A stretch of DNA of 64,000 nucleotides from Cricetibacter osteomyelitidis. GTDB lineage: Bacteria > Pseudomonadota > Gammaproteobacteria > Enterobacterales > Pasteurellaceae. Shown piece by piece: positions 40,571 through 51,759 of the stretch. Both the position numbers and the translations under genes were made by a program. The stretch's first letter is position 1. Every line of letters begins with the position of its first letter. Location of the stretch: NCBI RefSeq assembly GCF_004340985.1, contig NZ_SLYB01000010.1, positions 30,894-94,893 of the forward strand, written 5' to 3'. A model generated the notes under the pieces. It did no database searches. It was not told where the DNA came from and saw only the letters and a program-made list of their open reading frames with translations.

Positions 40571-41524
40571 ATGATTAATGCTTTTGCTTTAAACGAAGCC
40601 CGTCTTTACCGTATTGACGAGCTTAGTTCACATTTAAATGATGCTATTTGGCTTGATTTGTTAGAACCTACTGAAGAAGAACGGGAAATCTTGCAAGAAG
40701 GCTTAGGGCAAAGTTTGGCAACCTATCTTGAATTGGAAGATTTGGAAGCATCTGCCCGTTTCTTTGAAGACGAAGACGGTTTGCACCTGCACTCTTTCTT
40801 TTATTGTGAAGATGAAAACGATTATGCGGATATCGCCACCGTGGCGTTTACCGTGCGTGACGGTCGTCTATTTACCTTGCGTGATCGCGAATTACCGGCA
40901 TTTCGTTTATACCGTATGCGTTCCCGCAGCCAACGTTTGCAGGAATGCAATGCCTATGAATTGCTGTTAGATTTATTTGAAACCAAAATCGAGCAATTAG
41001 CGGATGTTATTGAAACCGTGTATTCGGATTTGGAAAAATTAAGCCGCGTGATTTTAGACGGCAAACAAAAACAAGGCGAAGCCTTTGATGAAGCTTTGGC
41101 ATTATTAACGGAACAAGAGGATGTCAGTTCCAAAGTCCGTTTATGTTTGATGGACACACAACGTGCATTGAGTTTCTTAGTACGTAAAACCCGTTTACCT
41201 GCAGGTCAGTTGGAACAGGCACGCGACGTATTGCGAGATATCGAATCTCTGCAACCGCACAACGAATCCTTATTCCAAAAAGTTAACTTCCTACTGCAAG
41301 CGGCAATGGGTTTTATCAATATCGAGCAAAACCGTATTGTAAAAATCTTCTCGGTTGTTTCCGTGTTATTCCTACCACCGACATTGGTAGCCTCCAATTA
41401 CGGAATGAACTTTCAAATAATGCCTGAACTTGGATTTAAATATGGTTATCCGATGGCACTCGGCATGATGGGGTTGGCGGCATTTCTACCTTATTGGTAT
41501 TTCAAACGTAAAGGCTGGTTGTAA
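40571..41524 (+). CDS. corA: Magnesium/cobalt/nickel transporter CorA
   Basis: A 317-residue pentameric inner-membrane channel for magnesium uptake. A large cytoplasmic N-terminal domain precedes two C-terminal membrane helices. The selectivity motif lies in VASNYGMNF (GMN). The length equals E. coli CorA (316). The start follows GAGGTCTATGAAAA, with GAGG as RBS. Confidence 0.97.
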   Translation: MINAFALNEARLYRIDELSSHLNDAIWLDLLEPTEEEREILQEGLGQSLATYLELEDLEASARFFEDEDGLHLHSFFYCEDENDYADIATVAFTVRDGRLFTLRDRELPAFRLYRMRSRSQRLQECNAYELLLDLFETKIEQLADVIETVYSDLEKLSRVILDGKQKQGEAFDEALALLTEQEDVSSKVRLCLMDTQRALSFLVRKTRLPAGQLEQARDVLRDIESLQPHNESLFQKVNFLLQAAMGFINIEQNRIVKIFSVVSVLFLPPTLVASNYGMNFQIMPELGFKYGYPMALGMMGLAAFLPYWYFKRKGWL

Positions 41525-41562
41525 AAATTTCTCAAAAACAAACCGCACTTTTAATAAAAAAG

Positions 41563-41616
41563 TGATCTGCACCTTAATCCGTTGGCTTATTTGTCCAACT
41601 TTTGGGGTGCAGATCA
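41563..41616. mobile_element. 54-bp IS3-like end pair (collapsed element) between corA and dps
   Basis: Perfect 11-base terminal inverted repeats, TGATCTGCACC at 41563-41573 and GGTGCAGATCA at 41606-41616, enclose an inner GTTGG/CCAAC stem. On the minus strand one end reads TGATCTGCACCCCAAAAG then TTGGAC, similar to the ends of IS150-group IS3 elements. No transposase is present and no target duplication is obvious. It could also act as a bidirectional terminator for the convergent corA and dps. Confidence 0.5.
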
Positions 41617-41634
41617 TTTATTTTAAGTTCTGCA

Positions 41635-42063
41635 TTATGCACCGTATGCGTTCAGCATCCATAAACGTTTTTCAACATCAGCAACCAAATCAGATAATAA
41701 ACTATCCGTACCGACATCGTCTTCCACTTCAGTTAAACCTAGACGAGCCAAACCTAAAATGGTTTCCAATGATGTTTTGACATTCGCTGTCATTTTCTCT
41801 TCGACTAAATCCGCTTTAGGAAGCACAATGATTTTATTTAACGCTTGAACTTCTTCAACGGAAAGTAACGGTTCACTACCGATAATAAGTAAACGCTCTG
41901 CCACTTCATCTTCCTGCTCAAAACCCCAGTCGTAAAGTTCTTCAAATGCTTTGTGCAAATCATAGAAGTTTTTACCTTTTATCATCCAGTGATATTTTTG
42001 CATTTCGAAAGTGAATGTTTTAACGCTTGCGTGTAATGTTTTTAGTGTATTGACTGCTGACAT
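41635..42063 (-). CDS. dps: Dps-family DNA-protection / ferritin-like protein
   Basis: A 142-residue ferritin-fold protein. The ferroxidase motif KYHWMIKGKNFYDLHKAFEE leads into DWGFEQEDEVAERL, with the His, Asp and Glu ligands of the dodecameric Dps family. It oxidises and stores iron and protects DNA under oxidative stress. It is shorter at the N-terminus than E. coli Dps, lacking the lysine-rich tail. GAGGAACATATT precedes the ATG as RBS. Confidence 0.9.
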   Translation of the reverse strand: MSAVNTLKTLHASVKTFTFEMQKYHWMIKGKNFYDLHKAFEELYDWGFEQEDEVAERLLIIGSEPLLSVEEVQALNKIIVLPKADLVEEKMTANVKTSLETILGLARLGLTEVEDDVGTDSLLSDLVADVEKRLWMLNAYGA

Positions 42064-42293
42064 AATATGTTCCTCTTTGGTAAATTAGACGCTTAACTGA
42101 GTTGGTATTTAACCAAACTTGTATATAAGTATAAACATTTGAGATTTTTTGTCTAACTATTCATTTGATAGGTATTAACTAATAATAAGAATAAAAAAAT
42201 TGATAATAACTATTATTTATATTCTTTTGTTCTGCTGCTTCTTTATTTTCTGCTAAAATAGATTACACCATAATTTCTAATGAGGAGTTAACT
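42064..42293. other. Divergent AT-rich spacer between dps and the nitroreductase gene
   Basis: A 230-base gap with no gene. It holds the RBS regions of both divergent genes and a very AT-rich centre. TTGATAATAACTATTATT near 42200 is weakly palindromic. No site can be assigned with confidence. Confidence 0.5.
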
Positions 42294-42953
42294 ATGGCAA
42301 TTACCAAACAAGATGTACTGGATGTTTTTCATAACCGTGCCGCAACCCGTTACTATGATCCGGCGAAAAAAATCAGTGATGAAGATTTTGCTTATATTTT
42401 AGAATTAGGTCGTTTATCACCGAGTTCCGTAGGATCCGAACCGTGGAAATTCGTTGTCGTGCAAAACAAGGCATTACTTGATGCAATTAAGCCCGTGGGT
42501 TGGGGTGTTGCCCGTCAGTTGGATGATTGCAGCCATTTATTAGTAATTTTAGCGAAAAAAAATGCCCGCTATGATTCTGAGATGTTCAGTAAAGCACTGG
42601 ACAAACGCGGTTTAACCGAAGAGCAAAAAGCAAAAGCACTCGGCGTTTATAAAAGTTTCCAAGAAAATGACATTAAAGTATTGGAAAGCGAACGTGCGAT
42701 TTTTGACTGGGCATGCAAACAGACTTATATTGCACTGGGTAACATGATGACAGGTGCCAAAATGATCGGCATTGATTCTTGTCCGATTGAAGGTTTTAAT
42801 TATGATGCGGTTAATCAACTTTTTGTCGATGCCGGTGTGTTTGATCCGCAAGAATGGGGAATTTCCGTGATGGTTACTTTTGGTTATCGTGCTCGCGATA
42901 TTGTTCCTAAATCCCGTAAATCCGTAGAAGAAGTCGTACAATGGGTACGTTAA
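42294..42953 (+). CDS. NAD(P)H-dependent nitroreductase (NfsB-like)
   Basis: A 219-residue FMN-dependent oxidoreductase. It has the phosphate-binding RAATRYYDPAKKIS, LELGRLSPSSVGSEPWKFVV and the C-terminal VMVTFGYRARD motif of the NfsB/YfkO group. Such enzymes reduce nitroaromatics and quinones; the natural substrate is unknown. It is a single gene divergent from dps, with TGAGGAG as RBS. Confidence 0.9.
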   Translation: MAITKQDVLDVFHNRAATRYYDPAKKISDEDFAYILELGRLSPSSVGSEPWKFVVVQNKALLDAIKPVGWGVARQLDDCSHLLVILAKKNARYDSEMFSKALDKRGLTEEQKAKALGVYKSFQENDIKVLESERAIFDWACKQTYIALGNMMTGAKMIGIDSCPIEGFNYDAVNQLFVDAGVFDPQEWGISVMVTFGYRARDIVPKSRKSVEEVVQWVR

Positions 42954-42962
42954 AGTAAAAAA

Positions 42963-42986
42963 GAAGGCGCTCAACTGATCGCCTTC
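42963..42986 (-). terminator. Terminator of mrp (possibly bidirectional)
   Basis: GAAGGCG and CGCCTTC pair around ten bases. On the minus strand a TTTTTTAC run follows, so it terminates mrp. It lies 17 bases after its stop, between convergent genes. Confidence 0.8.
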
Positions 42987-43002
42987 ATGTTCTTTGGCTA
43001 AA

Positions 43003-44115
43003 TTACGTCACTTCACGGAACATAATTTCACTTGGAATCACAGAGCCTTGCCAGTATAGCTCGCTTGCCACTTTTTCCGCCAACTGCATAAAGGCTTGTG
43101 AAATTTCATTATTTGGCTCTGCCACCACAGTCGGCACACCGCGATCCAAATCTTCACGTACACGAATATGTAACGGTAATTTCGCCAAAATTTGAACATC
43201 GTATTTTTCCGCCATTTTTTCCGCACCACCCGTGCCGAAAATATTTTCTTGATGTCCGCAATTACTGCAAATATGCACGCTCATATTTTCCACCACACCC
43301 AAGACAGGAATGGATACTTTTTGGAACATTGACACGCCTTTAACGGCATCCAATAGGGCGATATCTTGCGGCGTTGTCACCACTAACGCACCGGTCACCG
43401 GAATTTGTTGAGAAAGCGTAAGTTGAATATCCCCCGTGCCCGGCGGCATATCAATCACTAAATAATCCAGATCCGGCCATAAGGTTTCGTTTAATAATTG
43501 ATTTAGCGCACTGCTTGCCATCGGCCCACGCCAAATGGTTGCACTATCCGCTTCCATTAAATAGCCGATGGAATTAGACGCAAGATTATGAGCCGTAATC
43601 GGCACGATATGTTGATTATCCGGCGAAGTCGGGCGTTGATCGGAAGCCCCTAACATATGAGGCACGGACGGACCGTAAATATCCGCATCCAAAATCCCCA
43701 CTTTTGCCCCCTGAGCCTGTAATGCTAAGGCTAAATTCACAGATACACTGGATTTACCCACACCGCCTTTGCCGGATGTCACCGCAATAATATTTTTCAC
43801 TCCTTTCACCGCGGGATGGCTGTTGGCACGTTTTAATGTAGCAATTTGATAAGTTAATTGCCATTTCACTTCTTTACAACCGCTGATTTGTTGTAACTGC
43901 TCAGAAAGTGCGGTCTTTAACTGGGAAAATCCGCAGTTCCATGCAAAAGGCATTTGTATCTCAATACGTAATACATCCCCGCCTTTTTCAATTTTTTTCA
44001 CTGCATTTAAAGCAACGAGATTTTTTTGCAATGTTGGATGAGTAAAACCTTCCAACGCCCCCACAATTTGATTTTTATGCTCTTCCGTTATATTTTCAGA
44101 AATAGTTACAGTCAT
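43003..44115 (-). CDS. mrp: Iron-sulfur cluster carrier protein ApbC/Mrp
   Basis: A 370-residue P-loop ATPase of the Mrp/NBP35 family that carries Fe-S clusters to apoproteins. An N-terminal MIP18-like domain (about 1-90) precedes the deviant Walker A TSGKGGVGKSSVSVNLALAL. The cluster-binding CSNC motif is near residue 280. It is divergent from metG, the common arrangement in gamma-proteobacteria. Confidence 0.95.
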   Translation of the reverse strand: MTVTISENITEEHKNQIVGALEGFTHPTLQKNLVALNAVKKIEKGGDVLRIEIQMPFAWNCGFSQLKTALSEQLQQISGCKEVKWQLTYQIATLKRANSHPAVKGVKNIIAVTSGKGGVGKSSVSVNLALALQAQGAKVGILDADIYGPSVPHMLGASDQRPTSPDNQHIVPITAHNLASNSIGYLMEADSATIWRGPMASSALNQLLNETLWPDLDYLVIDMPPGTGDIQLTLSQQIPVTGALVVTTPQDIALLDAVKGVSMFQKVSIPVLGVVENMSVHICSNCGHQENIFGTGGAEKMAEKYDVQILAKLPLHIRVREDLDRGVPTVVAEPNNEISQAFMQLAEKVASELYWQGSVIPSEIMFREVT

Positions 44116-44290
44116 AGATAATCCTTATTTTAAGCACATCATAAATCATGAAAATTCATATCCTTTAATTTTGCTAAGATTACCATAATTTAACCGCACT
44201 TATGATAAAAATTCGCCTGAACTGGAAAAAATACCGCCAATAAGGTAACATAACTCCCAATTTTTTAATGTATTTTTCAGGATAATAAGA

Positions 44291-46348
44291 ATGTCGAATA
44301 AACGCCAAATTTTAGTTACTTGTGCCTTGCCTTATGCCAACGGCCCGATTCATTTAGGTCATATGCTTGAACATATTCAGGCGGACATTTGGGTGCGTTT
44401 CCAGCGTATGTGCGGCAATGAAATTCACTTCGTATGCGCAGACGATGCCCACGGTACGCCGATTATGTTGAAAGCAGATCAAATGGGGATTACGCCGGAG
44501 CAACTGATTCAAGATGTTCAACAAAGTCATATGGCGGATTTTGCCGGTTTTAATATCAGTTTTGATAATTATCATTCCACCCACAGCAACGAAAACCGTG
44601 AGCTAGCGGAAGATATTTACAATAAATTGAAATCCAACGGGTTTATTAAAAACCGCACAATCTCGCAATTGTTCGATCCTGAAAAACAAATGTTCCTGCC
44701 GGATCGTTTTGTGAAAGGCACTTGTCCGAAATGTAAAACCCCAGATCAATACGGTGATAACTGCGAAGTCTGCTCAGCTACTTACAGCCCAATGGATCTA
44801 ATCGATCCCCGTTCCGTGGTGTCCGGTGTAACACCGGTGGTGAAAGAATCCGAACACTTTTTCTTCGACCTACCTAGTTTTGAAGCAATGTTGAAAGAAT
44901 GGAACCGTTCCGGTGCATTACAAACGGAAGTGGCGAACAAAATGCAAGAATGGTTTGAAGCCGGTTTGCAACAATGGGATATTTCCCGCGATGCCCCTTA
45001 TTTCGGTTTTGAAATTCCAAATGCTCCGGGCAAATATTTCTATGTTTGGCTGGATGCCCCCATCGGCTATATGGCGTCCTTCAAAAATCTCTGCGGCAAA
45101 AAGAGCGGTATTAATTTCGATGATTTTTGGAAAAAAGACAGCACCACCGAACTGTATCATTTTATCGGTAAAGATATTATGTATTTTCACAGCTTATTCT
45201 GGCCTGCAATGCTGGAAGGTTCCGACTACCGCAAACCAAGCAATATTTTTGTTCACGGCTATGTAACCGTAAACGGCGAGAAAATGTCCAAATCCCGCGG
45301 TACTTTTATTCAGGCAGCCACTTATTTAAAACACTTGGATCCGGAATGTCTGCGTTATTACTATGCGGCCAAACTCAGCAACCGTATTGACGACCTTGAT
45401 TTAAATTTAGACGATTTCGTGCAACGCGTGAATACTGATTTAGTAAACAAATTAGTCAACTTGGCTTCTCGCAATGCAGGATTTATCCAAAAACGGTTTG
45501 ATGGCAAATTATCCGCAAATCTAGACGATCAGGCATTATTTGACGAATTTACCGCACAATCAGCACAAATCGCGGCATTTTATGAAAACCGCGAATTCGG
45601 CAAAGCCGTACGTGAAATTATGACTCTCACCGATAAAGCCAACAAATATATTGATGACAAAGCCCCGTGGGTGATCGCTAAAAATGAAAACCGCGAACAA
45701 GAATTGCAAGCCGTATGCTCAATGGGTATTCAGTTATTCCGTGTGTTAATGGGCTATTTAAAACCAATTCTGCCGAAATTAGCGGAACGTGCAGAAGCCT
45801 TCCTACAATCTGAAATGACTTGGGATACTCTGGCTCAACCATTGTTGGCACATCAAATTGCACCGTTTAAAGCCCTGTTCTCTCGTTTGGAAACCAAACA
45901 AATTGACACTATGCTGGAAGCCTCAAAACAAGAAAATGCGGCTCAAGCGGCTGTTATCAGCACTGAAAGTGCGGTGAAAAATCAAGCAGTTTCAACCAAT
46001 ATCGAACCGATTGCAGAAACTATCACCATTGATGATTTTGCAAAAATAGATTTGCGTATTGCAAAAGTGATCAACTGTGAAGCCGTGCCGGAATCGAAAA
46101 AATTATTGAAATTTACATTGGATCTCGGCAATGAAACCCGCCAAGTATTCTCCGGTATCAAAGCTGCTTACAGCAAACCGGATGAATTAATCGGTCGGTT
46201 TGTGATTATGGTGGCTAATTTAGCACCGCGTAAAATGAAATTCGGTGTATCGGAAGGAATGATTCTGACCGGTGCAAATGCCGATGACAGCGTACTCGCT
46301 TTGCTTTCGGCAGATAGCCACGCTACCGCAGGCATGAAAGTGAGCTAA
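44291..46348 (+). CDS. metG: Methionine-tRNA ligase
   Basis: A 685-residue class I aminoacyl-tRNA synthetase. The HIGH-type motif is in [10 protein letters not shown] and the KMSKS loop is [10 protein letters not shown]. Zinc-binding cysteines lie in [17 protein letters not shown]. The C-terminal ~110 residues ([20 protein letters not shown]) form the tRNA-binding dimerisation domain. The length is close to E. coli MetG (677). Confidence 0.98.
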   Translation: MSNKRQILVTCALPYANGPIHLGHMLEHIQADIWVRFQRMCGNEIHFVCADDAHGTPIMLKADQMGITPEQLIQDVQQSHMADFAGFNISFDNYHSTHSNENRELAEDIYNKLKSNGFIKNRTISQLFDPEKQMFLPDRFVKGTCPKCKTPDQYGDNCEVCSATYSPMDLIDPRSVVSGVTPVVKESEHFFFDLPSFEAMLKEWNRSGALQTEVANKMQEWFEAGLQQWDISRDAPYFGFEIPNAPGKYFYVWLDAPIGYMASFKNLCGKKSGINFDDFWKKDSTTELYHFIGKDIMYFHSLFWPAMLEGSDYRKPSNIFVHGYVTVNGEKMSKSRGTFIQAATYLKHLDPECLRYYYAAKLSNRIDDLDLNLDDFVQRVNTDLVNKLVNLASRNAGFIQKRFDGKLSANLDDQALFDEFTAQSAQIAAFYENREFGKAVREIMTLTDKANKYIDDKAPWVIAKNENREQELQAVCSMGIQLFRVLMGYLKPILPKLAERAEAFLQSEMTWDTLAQPLLAHQIAPFKALFSRLETKQIDTMLEASKQENAAQAAVISTESAVKNQAVSTNIEPIAETITIDDFAKIDLRIAKVINCEAVPESKKLLKFTLDLGNETRQVFSGIKAAYSKPDELIGRFVIMVANLAPRKMKFGVSEGMILTGANADDSVLALLSADSHATAGMKVS

Positions 46349-46367
46349 TCGGTAAACTGAAAATCGG

Positions 46368-46396
46368 AAAGGGTTGATACATAAAATCAACCCTTT
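46368..46396. terminator. Bidirectional terminator between metG and cobB
   Basis: AAAGGGTTGAT and ATCAACCCTTT pair perfectly around seven bases, with T-runs on both strands. It serves the convergent metG and cobB genes. Confidence 0.9.
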
Positions 46397-46399
46397 TTA

Positions 46400-47104
46400 T
46401 CATAAGAAATATTGTGCGAAAAACGCCGGGACAATCTCACTGGCTTTACCATAATGAGCTTCATCAAAGTTAGATTGCACCAGGCTTGGTTCAAGGTTCA
46501 ATTCTATGGTTTTGGCTCCGTGTAAACGAGCTTCCCGCACAAATCCCGCGGCGGGATAAACATTGCCCGATGTACCGATAGAAATAAAATAGTCGCATTG
46601 GGAAAGTGCGGTATAAATTTCGTCCATTTTTAACGGCATTTCGCCGAACCAGACGATATGCGGACGTAACCGTCGCGGCGGATGACAACAGGTGCAGCGA
46701 TCTTGTTCGGTAACATCGCCTTGCCAGTCATAAACTTTCTCGGAAAATTCGCACCGCACTTTGAGCAATTCACCGTGCATATGAATTAAATTTTTCGTTC
46801 CTGCACGTTCGTGTAAGTTATCCACATTTTGTGTCACAACTAACAGATTATCAGCGAATTTGTGCTCTAACTCAGCCAACGCTAAATGAGCGGCATTAGG
46901 TTTGATACTCGGGTCAAATAATTTACGGCGGCGTTCATTATAGAATTGTTGCACCAACTTAGGATTGCGGGCATAACCTTCCGGCGTTGCCACATCATCA
47001 ATGCGGTGATTCTCCCACAAACCGTCCGATGCCCGAAAGGTCCGAATACCGGATTCAGCAGAAATGCCCGCTCCGGTTAATACCACAAATTTTGCCTGTT
47101 TCAT
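46400..47104 (-). CDS. cobB: NAD-dependent protein deacylase, Sir2 family
   Basis: A 234-residue sirtuin removing acyl groups from lysine with NAD. Motifs are [27 protein letters not shown] (with HMHGE catalytic His) and [13 protein letters not shown]. It aligns end to end with E. coli CobB from the Rossmann domain on, but lacks the N-terminal extension of the long form. It is 12 bases after rluC on the same strand. Confidence 0.95.
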   Translation of the reverse strand: MKQAKFVVLTGAGISAESGIRTFRASDGLWENHRIDDVATPEGYARNPKLVQQFYNERRRKLFDPSIKPNAAHLALAELEHKFADNLLVVTQNVDNLHERAGTKNLIHMHGELLKVRCEFSEKVYDWQGDVTEQDRCTCCHPPRRLRPHIVWFGEMPLKMDEIYTALSQCDYFISIGTSGNVYPAAGFVREARLHGAKTIELNLEPSLVQSNFDEAHYGKASEIVPAFFAQYFL

Positions 47105-47116
47105 TATTTGTCTCGC

Positions 47117-48085
47117 TTATTTTTCTCGCAGCTGTTTTAAAATCCCTTTCATCTGATTGTCTAACGGTGCATTTAATCTCAAGATTTCACCGGATTTCGG
47201 ATGTTCAAAACGAATTGATACGGCATGCAAAAATAAGCGTTTTAAGCCAAGTGCGGTCATTTTCTCATCAAATTCTTTGTCACCGTATTTATCATCCAAC
47301 GCGATCGGATGTCCGACATATTGGGTGTGCACGCGGATTTGGTGGGTGCGACCGGTAATCGGCGATGCTTTTACCAATGTGGCAAAATCGCCATAACGTT
47401 CTTCCACCGCAAAACGGGTTTCCGACGGTTTGCCTTGTTCGCTTACGCGTACAATCCGTTCACCGCTTGCAAGTTCGTTTTTATTCAACGGTGCTTGAAT
47501 CACTTTCGTGTGAGATTGCCATTGCCCGCGAACCAACGCCAAATAATCTTTTTGCACGGTTTTATCACGTAACTGTTGGTGTAAATTACGCAATGCCGAA
47601 CGCTTTTTCGCTACTAGCAAAATGCCCGATGTATCGCGATCTAAACGATGTACCAATTCTAAAAAGCGGGCTTGCGGACGCAACACTCGCAAGGCTTCGA
47701 TCACGCCGAAATTCAATCCGCTGCCGCCGTGTACCGCAATGCCTGACGGTTTATTAAGCACCAATAAGTGGTCATCCTCAAAAATGATCTGCTGTTCCAA
47801 TTGAGCCACTTTGTTCAGTTTGTTGGAAATCGGGGCTTGTGCTTTTTCCGCCACCCGCACCGGTGGCACTCGCACCACATCACCGACCTGCAATTTGTAT
47901 TCCGGTTTGATACGACCTTTATTCACTCTCACTTCGCCTTTACGCACAATACGATAAACCAGGCTTTTCGGCACGCCTTTGAGTTTTGCCAGCAGATAGT
48001 TATCAATACGCTGCCCTGCTTCATCATCACTGATAATCAGCATCTGCACATTGGTACTGATGATTTTTTCTTTTTGTTCTGTCAT
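47117..48085 (-). CDS. rluC: 23S rRNA pseudouridine(955/2504/2580) synthase
   Basis: A 322-residue enzyme with an N-terminal S4 domain (GQRIDNYLLAKLKGVPKSLV) and the catalytic motif LVHRLDRDTSGILLVAKK. The active-site Asp is in RLDRD. Its ATG overlaps the uvrA stop by one base. RluC is often next to rne or elsewhere in relatives, so the uvrA coupling is a local arrangement. Confidence 0.95.
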   Translation of the reverse strand: MTEQKEKIISTNVQMLIISDDEAGQRIDNYLLAKLKGVPKSLVYRIVRKGEVRVNKGRIKPEYKLQVGDVVRVPPVRVAEKAQAPISNKLNKVAQLEQQIIFEDDHLLVLNKPSGIAVHGGSGLNFGVIEALRVLRPQARFLELVHRLDRDTSGILLVAKKRSALRNLHQQLRDKTVQKDYLALVRGQWQSHTKVIQAPLNKNELASGERIVRVSEQGKPSETRFAVEERYGDFATLVKASPITGRTHQIRVHTQYVGHPIALDDKYGDKEFDEKMTALGLKRLFLHAVSIRFEHPKSGEILRLNAPLDNQMKGILKQLREK

Positions 48086-50916
48086 TATTTTCGTTCTAAA
48101 ATCGGTTTTAAAAATCTTGCAGTGTGAGAACCTTTGACTTTCACTACATCTTCCGGTGTACCTGTGGCGATAATCTGACCGCCGCCGCTGCCGCCTTCGG
48201 GACCAAGATCCACAATCCAGTCGGCCGTTTTGATCACATCTAAATTATGTTCAATGACTACAATAGTGTTGCCCTGATCACGCAAACGGTGCAACACTTC
48301 AAGTAATTGTTTGATATCGGCAAAATGCAGACCGGTGGTCGGTTCGTCTAAAATATACAGAGTTTTGCCCGTATCCCGTTTGGATAATTCGGTGGCCAGT
48401 TTAACCCGTTGTGCTTCCCCGCCGGAAAGCGTAGTGGATGACTGCCCTAAACGAATATAAGACAAACCCACATCCATTAAGGTTTGCAATTTACGGGCGA
48501 TTGCCGGGATCGCATCAAAGAAATCGCGGGCTTCTTCCACGGTCATATCCAGCACTTGATGAATGGTTTTGCCTTTGTAACGAATATCCAAGGTTTCACG
48601 ATTATAGCGTTTACCTTTACAATGATCACAAGGCACATACACATCCGGCAGGAAGTGCATTTCTACTTTAATCATCCCATCGCCCTGACAGGCTTCACAA
48701 CGTCCGCCACGCACATTGAAACTGAAACGCCCCGGATTATAACCGCGTGCCCGTGCTTCCGGCACCCCGGCAAATAATTCGCGGATCGGCGTGAATAATC
48801 CTGTATAGGTTGCCGGATTAGAACGCGGTGTGCGTCCAATGGGGCTTTGGTCAATATCAATAACTTTATCGAAAAATGCCAGCCCGTCAATGGACTTATA
48901 AGGGGCATGATCTTGGTTATCCGCCCGATTCAAGGCATTTTGTGCTAATGGAAACAAAGTATCATTAATCAATGTGGATTTACCCGAACCGGATACACCT
49001 GTCACACAGGTAAACAGACCGACCGGAATATTCAAATTCACGGATTTCAGATTATTGCCCGTTGCACCGTTTAATTTCAGCCATTTATCACCTTGAAGTG
49101 CGGTGCGTTTTTTCGGAATTTCGATTTTTTCTTTGCCGGATAAGAATTTACCGGTAATCGAATTCGGATTTGCTATAATCGCCTCGGCATCACCTTCCGC
49201 CACTATTTCCCCACCATGCACGCCCGCACCGGGACCAATATCGATAATATGATCCGCAGCCATAATGGCATCTTCATCATGTTCCACCACGATCACGGTA
49301 TTGCCTAAATTACGCAAATGAATCAAAGTGTTAAGCAAACGTTCGTTATCCCGTTGATGCAAACCGATAGAAGGTTCGTCCAGTACATACATCACGCCGA
49401 CCAAGCCCGCACCGATTTGGCTTGCCAAACGAATCCGCTGCGCTTCACCACCGGATAGCGTTTCTGCCGAACGGGAAAGAGACAGATAATTCAAGCCTAC
49501 ATTCACCAAAAATTCCAACCGCTCTTTGATTTCTTTTAAGATTTTTTCCGCAATACGGGCTCGTTGGCCTTCCAAACTTAGAGCGCCGAAAAAGTCTAAC
49601 GCACCACCGATGCTCATTTCAGACACTGCCGGTAAATTCGTTGTGCCGATAAACACATTACGAGCTTCCGGACGTAAACGGGAACCGCCGCAATCCGCAC
49701 AAGGGCGGTTGCTGATATTTCTCGCCAATTCTTCCCGTACAGACACGGATTCCGTTTCTTTATAACGGCGAGCCATATTATTTAAAATACCTTCAAAGCC
49801 GTGACGACGGGTCACTACGTCTCCACGATCATTCACATATTGAAATTCGATCTCTTCCTTGCCGGAACCGTTTAAAATTACATCTTGAATTTTTTTCGGT
49901 AACTGCTCAAAAGGTGTTTCAATATCAAAATTATAGTGTTTCGCTAATGACGTGAGCATTTGATAATAATAGAAATTACGACGATCCCAGCCTTTCACGG
50001 CACCACTTGCCAAGGAAAGAGACGGATTCTGCACCACGCGTTTTTCATCAAAATACTGTTGCACGCCTAAACCGTCGCAAGTCGGACAAGCTCCCGCCGG
50101 ATTATTAAAAGAAAACAAACGAGGTTCCAATTCCGGCACGGAATAACCACAGTGCGGACAGGCAAAATTGGCAGAGAACACGAGTTCTTCTGCATTTTTA
50201 TCATCCATATCCGCTATAATAGCCGTGCCACCGGATAGTTCTAATGCGGTTTCAAAGGACTCCGCCAAACGTTGCGCCAAATCCGACCGCACTTTAAAGC
50301 GATCTACCACCACTTCAATGGTGTGTTTTTTCTGTAATTCTAAAGTCGGCGGATCGGACAAATCGCAAATCTCACCGTCAATTCTGGCACGAATATAACC
50401 TTGCGCGGCAATTTGTTCCAAAATCTTAACGTGCTCCCCTTTACGGGCTTTTACCACCGGTGCCAACAACATCATTTTGCTTTCTTCCGGCAAAGTCAGC
50501 ACTTTATCCACCATTTGGCTGATAGTTTGTGCCGCCAGCGGGACATCGTGGTTCGGACAACGGGGTTCACCTACGCGGGCGAACAGCAAACGCAAATAAT
50601 CGTGGATTTCCGTAATCGTGCCCACCGTTGAGCGGGGGTTGTGAGATGTGGATTTCTGCTCAATGGAAATGGCCGGCGATAGCCCTTCAATATGATCCAC
50701 ATCCGGTTTTTCCATTAAAGACAAGAACTGGCGGGCATAAGCCGACAAGGATTCCACATAGCGGCGCTGACCTTCCGCATAAAGTGTATCAAACGCTAAG
50801 GATGACTTGCCCGAACCGGAAAGACCGGTTATCACAATCAATTTATCCCGCGGAATAGTCAGACTAATATTTTTTAAATTATGGGTTCTCGCCCCACGAA
50901 TATCTATAGTGTCCAT
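48085..50916 (-). CDS. uvrA: Excinuclease ABC subunit A
   Basis: A 943-residue damage-recognition ATPase of nucleotide excision repair. Two ABC modules are visible, with Walker [10 protein letters not shown] and GVSGSGKST and signatures LSGGEAQR twice. Zinc fingers are [10 protein letters not shown] to CPTC and CEACQGDG to CDHC. Divergent from ssb across a spacer with a LexA-like box, as in E. coli. Confidence 0.98.
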   Translation of the reverse strand: MDTIDIRGARTHNLKNISLTIPRDKLIVITGLSGSGKSSLAFDTLYAEGQRRYVESLSAYARQFLSLMEKPDVDHIEGLSPAISIEQKSTSHNPRSTVGTITEIHDYLRLLFARVGEPRCPNHDVPLAAQTISQMVDKVLTLPEESKMMLLAPVVKARKGEHVKILEQIAAQGYIRARIDGEICDLSDPPTLELQKKHTIEVVVDRFKVRSDLAQRLAESFETALELSGGTAIIADMDDKNAEELVFSANFACPHCGYSVPELEPRLFSFNNPAGACPTCDGLGVQQYFDEKRVVQNPSLSLASGAVKGWDRRNFYYYQMLTSLAKHYNFDIETPFEQLPKKIQDVILNGSGKEEIEFQYVNDRGDVVTRRHGFEGILNNMARRYKETESVSVREELARNISNRPCADCGGSRLRPEARNVFIGTTNLPAVSEMSIGGALDFFGALSLEGQRARIAEKILKEIKERLEFLVNVGLNYLSLSRSAETLSGGEAQRIRLASQIGAGLVGVMYVLDEPSIGLHQRDNERLLNTLIHLRNLGNTVIVVEHDEDAIMAADHIIDIGPGAGVHGGEIVAEGDAEAIIANPNSITGKFLSGKEKIEIPKKRTALQGDKWLKLNGATGNNLKSVNLNIPVGLFTCVTGVSGSGKSTLINDTLFPLAQNALNRADNQDHAPYKSIDGLAFFDKVIDIDQSPIGRTPRSNPATYTGLFTPIRELFAGVPEARARGYNPGRFSFNVRGGRCEACQGDGMIKVEMHFLPDVYVPCDHCKGKRYNRETLDIRYKGKTIHQVLDMTVEEARDFFDAIPAIARKLQTLMDVGLSYIRLGQSSTTLSGGEAQRVKLATELSKRDTGKTLYILDEPTTGLHFADIKQLLEVLHRLRDQGNTIVVIEHNLDVIKTADWIVDLGPEGGSGGGQIIATGTPEDVVKVKGSHTARFLKPILERK

Positions 50917-50981
50917 TTTCTTTACAAAATTACCTGAAAAAATATTTCAAATTTGGAAGCATTATCTCATTTTTACAAAAA

Positions 50982-50997
50982 CTGTTCAAATATCCAG
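50982..50997. promoter_or_regulatory. LexA-like SOS box between uvrA and ssb
   Basis: CTGTTCAAATATCCAG matches CTGT-N8-ACAG at 7 of 8 conserved positions. It lies 65 bases before uvrA and 79 bases before ssb, as expected for an operator shared by the divergent SOS genes. Confidence 0.65.
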
Positions 50998-51076
50998 TGA
51001 GTTTTTATAGATTTTTTTTCCATTTTCAGGCAGAATAAACAGAATCATATCTACCCTATTTTTTAAGGAAATTATT

Positions 51077-51562
51077 ATGGCTGGAATTAACAAAGCAATT
51101 ATCGTAGGTCGTTTAGGTAACGATCCTGAAATGCGTACAATGCCGAACGGCGATGCCGTTGCCACTTTAAGCATTGCAACCAGTGAAAGCTGGAATGACC
51201 GCAACACCGGAGAACGCCGCGAGCAAACCGAATGGCACCGTGTAATATTTTATCGTCGTCAAGCAGAAGTATGCGGAGAATATTTACGCAAAGGTTCATT
51301 AGTATATGTGGAAGGCAGTATCCGCACCCGTAAATGGCAGGATCAAAACGGTCAAGATCGTTATAGCACCGAAATCCAAGGTAACACTATGCAAATGTTA
51401 GGCAGCCGTAACGATAACATGGGTGGACAAAACGACTATAACCAACAACCGTCGCAACCGAGATATAATTCTGCTCCGACTTCCCGTCCCGCACCGCAAC
51501 AATCCGCACCAGTTCAACAAGCTGAACCGCCAATGGATTTTGATGATGAGATTCCATTCTAA
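51077..51562 (+). CDS. ssb: Single-stranded DNA-binding protein
   Basis: A 161-residue protein with an N-terminal OB fold ([20 protein letters not shown], then [19 protein letters not shown]). A Gln/Pro-rich linker follows, and the C-terminal acidic tip DFDDEIPF recruits partner proteins. The length is within the usual range. AAGGAAATTATT gives the RBS. Confidence 0.98.
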   Translation: MAGINKAIIVGRLGNDPEMRTMPNGDAVATLSIATSESWNDRNTGERREQTEWHRVIFYRRQAEVCGEYLRKGSLVYVEGSIRTRKWQDQNGQDRYSTEIQGNTMQMLGSRNDNMGGQNDYNQQPSQPRYNSAPTSRPAPQQSAPVQQAEPPMDFDDEIPF

Positions 51563-51612
51563 ATTATCTATAATTAAAATTAATATTTGTAAAATATAAC
51601 CCTGAAAACATC

Positions 51613-51642
51613 AAAAGAGCCTTTATTTACAATGGCTCTTTT
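51613..51642 (+). terminator. Rho-independent terminator of ssb
   Basis: AAAAGAGCC and GGCTCTTTT form a stem around 12 bases, followed by TTTC. It is located 50 bases after the ssb stop. Confidence 0.88.
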
Positions 51643-51701
51643 TTCATATTTATACGCAAATATATTAGAGTTTGTATATGTTAATTTATTGTAGAAGATC
51701 A

Positions 51702-51741
51702 AATCTGACAGACACCTGCACTAACTTGTGCCTGTCAGATT
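51702..51741 (-). terminator. Long hairpin downstream of tssH
   Basis: AATCTGACAGACAC at 51702-51715 pairs with GTGCCTGTCAGATT at 51728-51741, 13 of 14 positions, around 12 bases. It is 18 bases after the tssH stop. The T-run expected of a terminator is short on the minus strand (TTTGATCTTC), so termination is probable but not certain. Confidence 0.6.
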
Positions 51742-51759
51742 GTTCTTAAACCTTTACAA

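Noticed and set aside
42190..42215. Fur-box-like TTGATAATAACTATTATT between dps and the nitroreductase gene
   Set aside because: The second half fits poorly, and such matches are frequent in AT-rich spacers.
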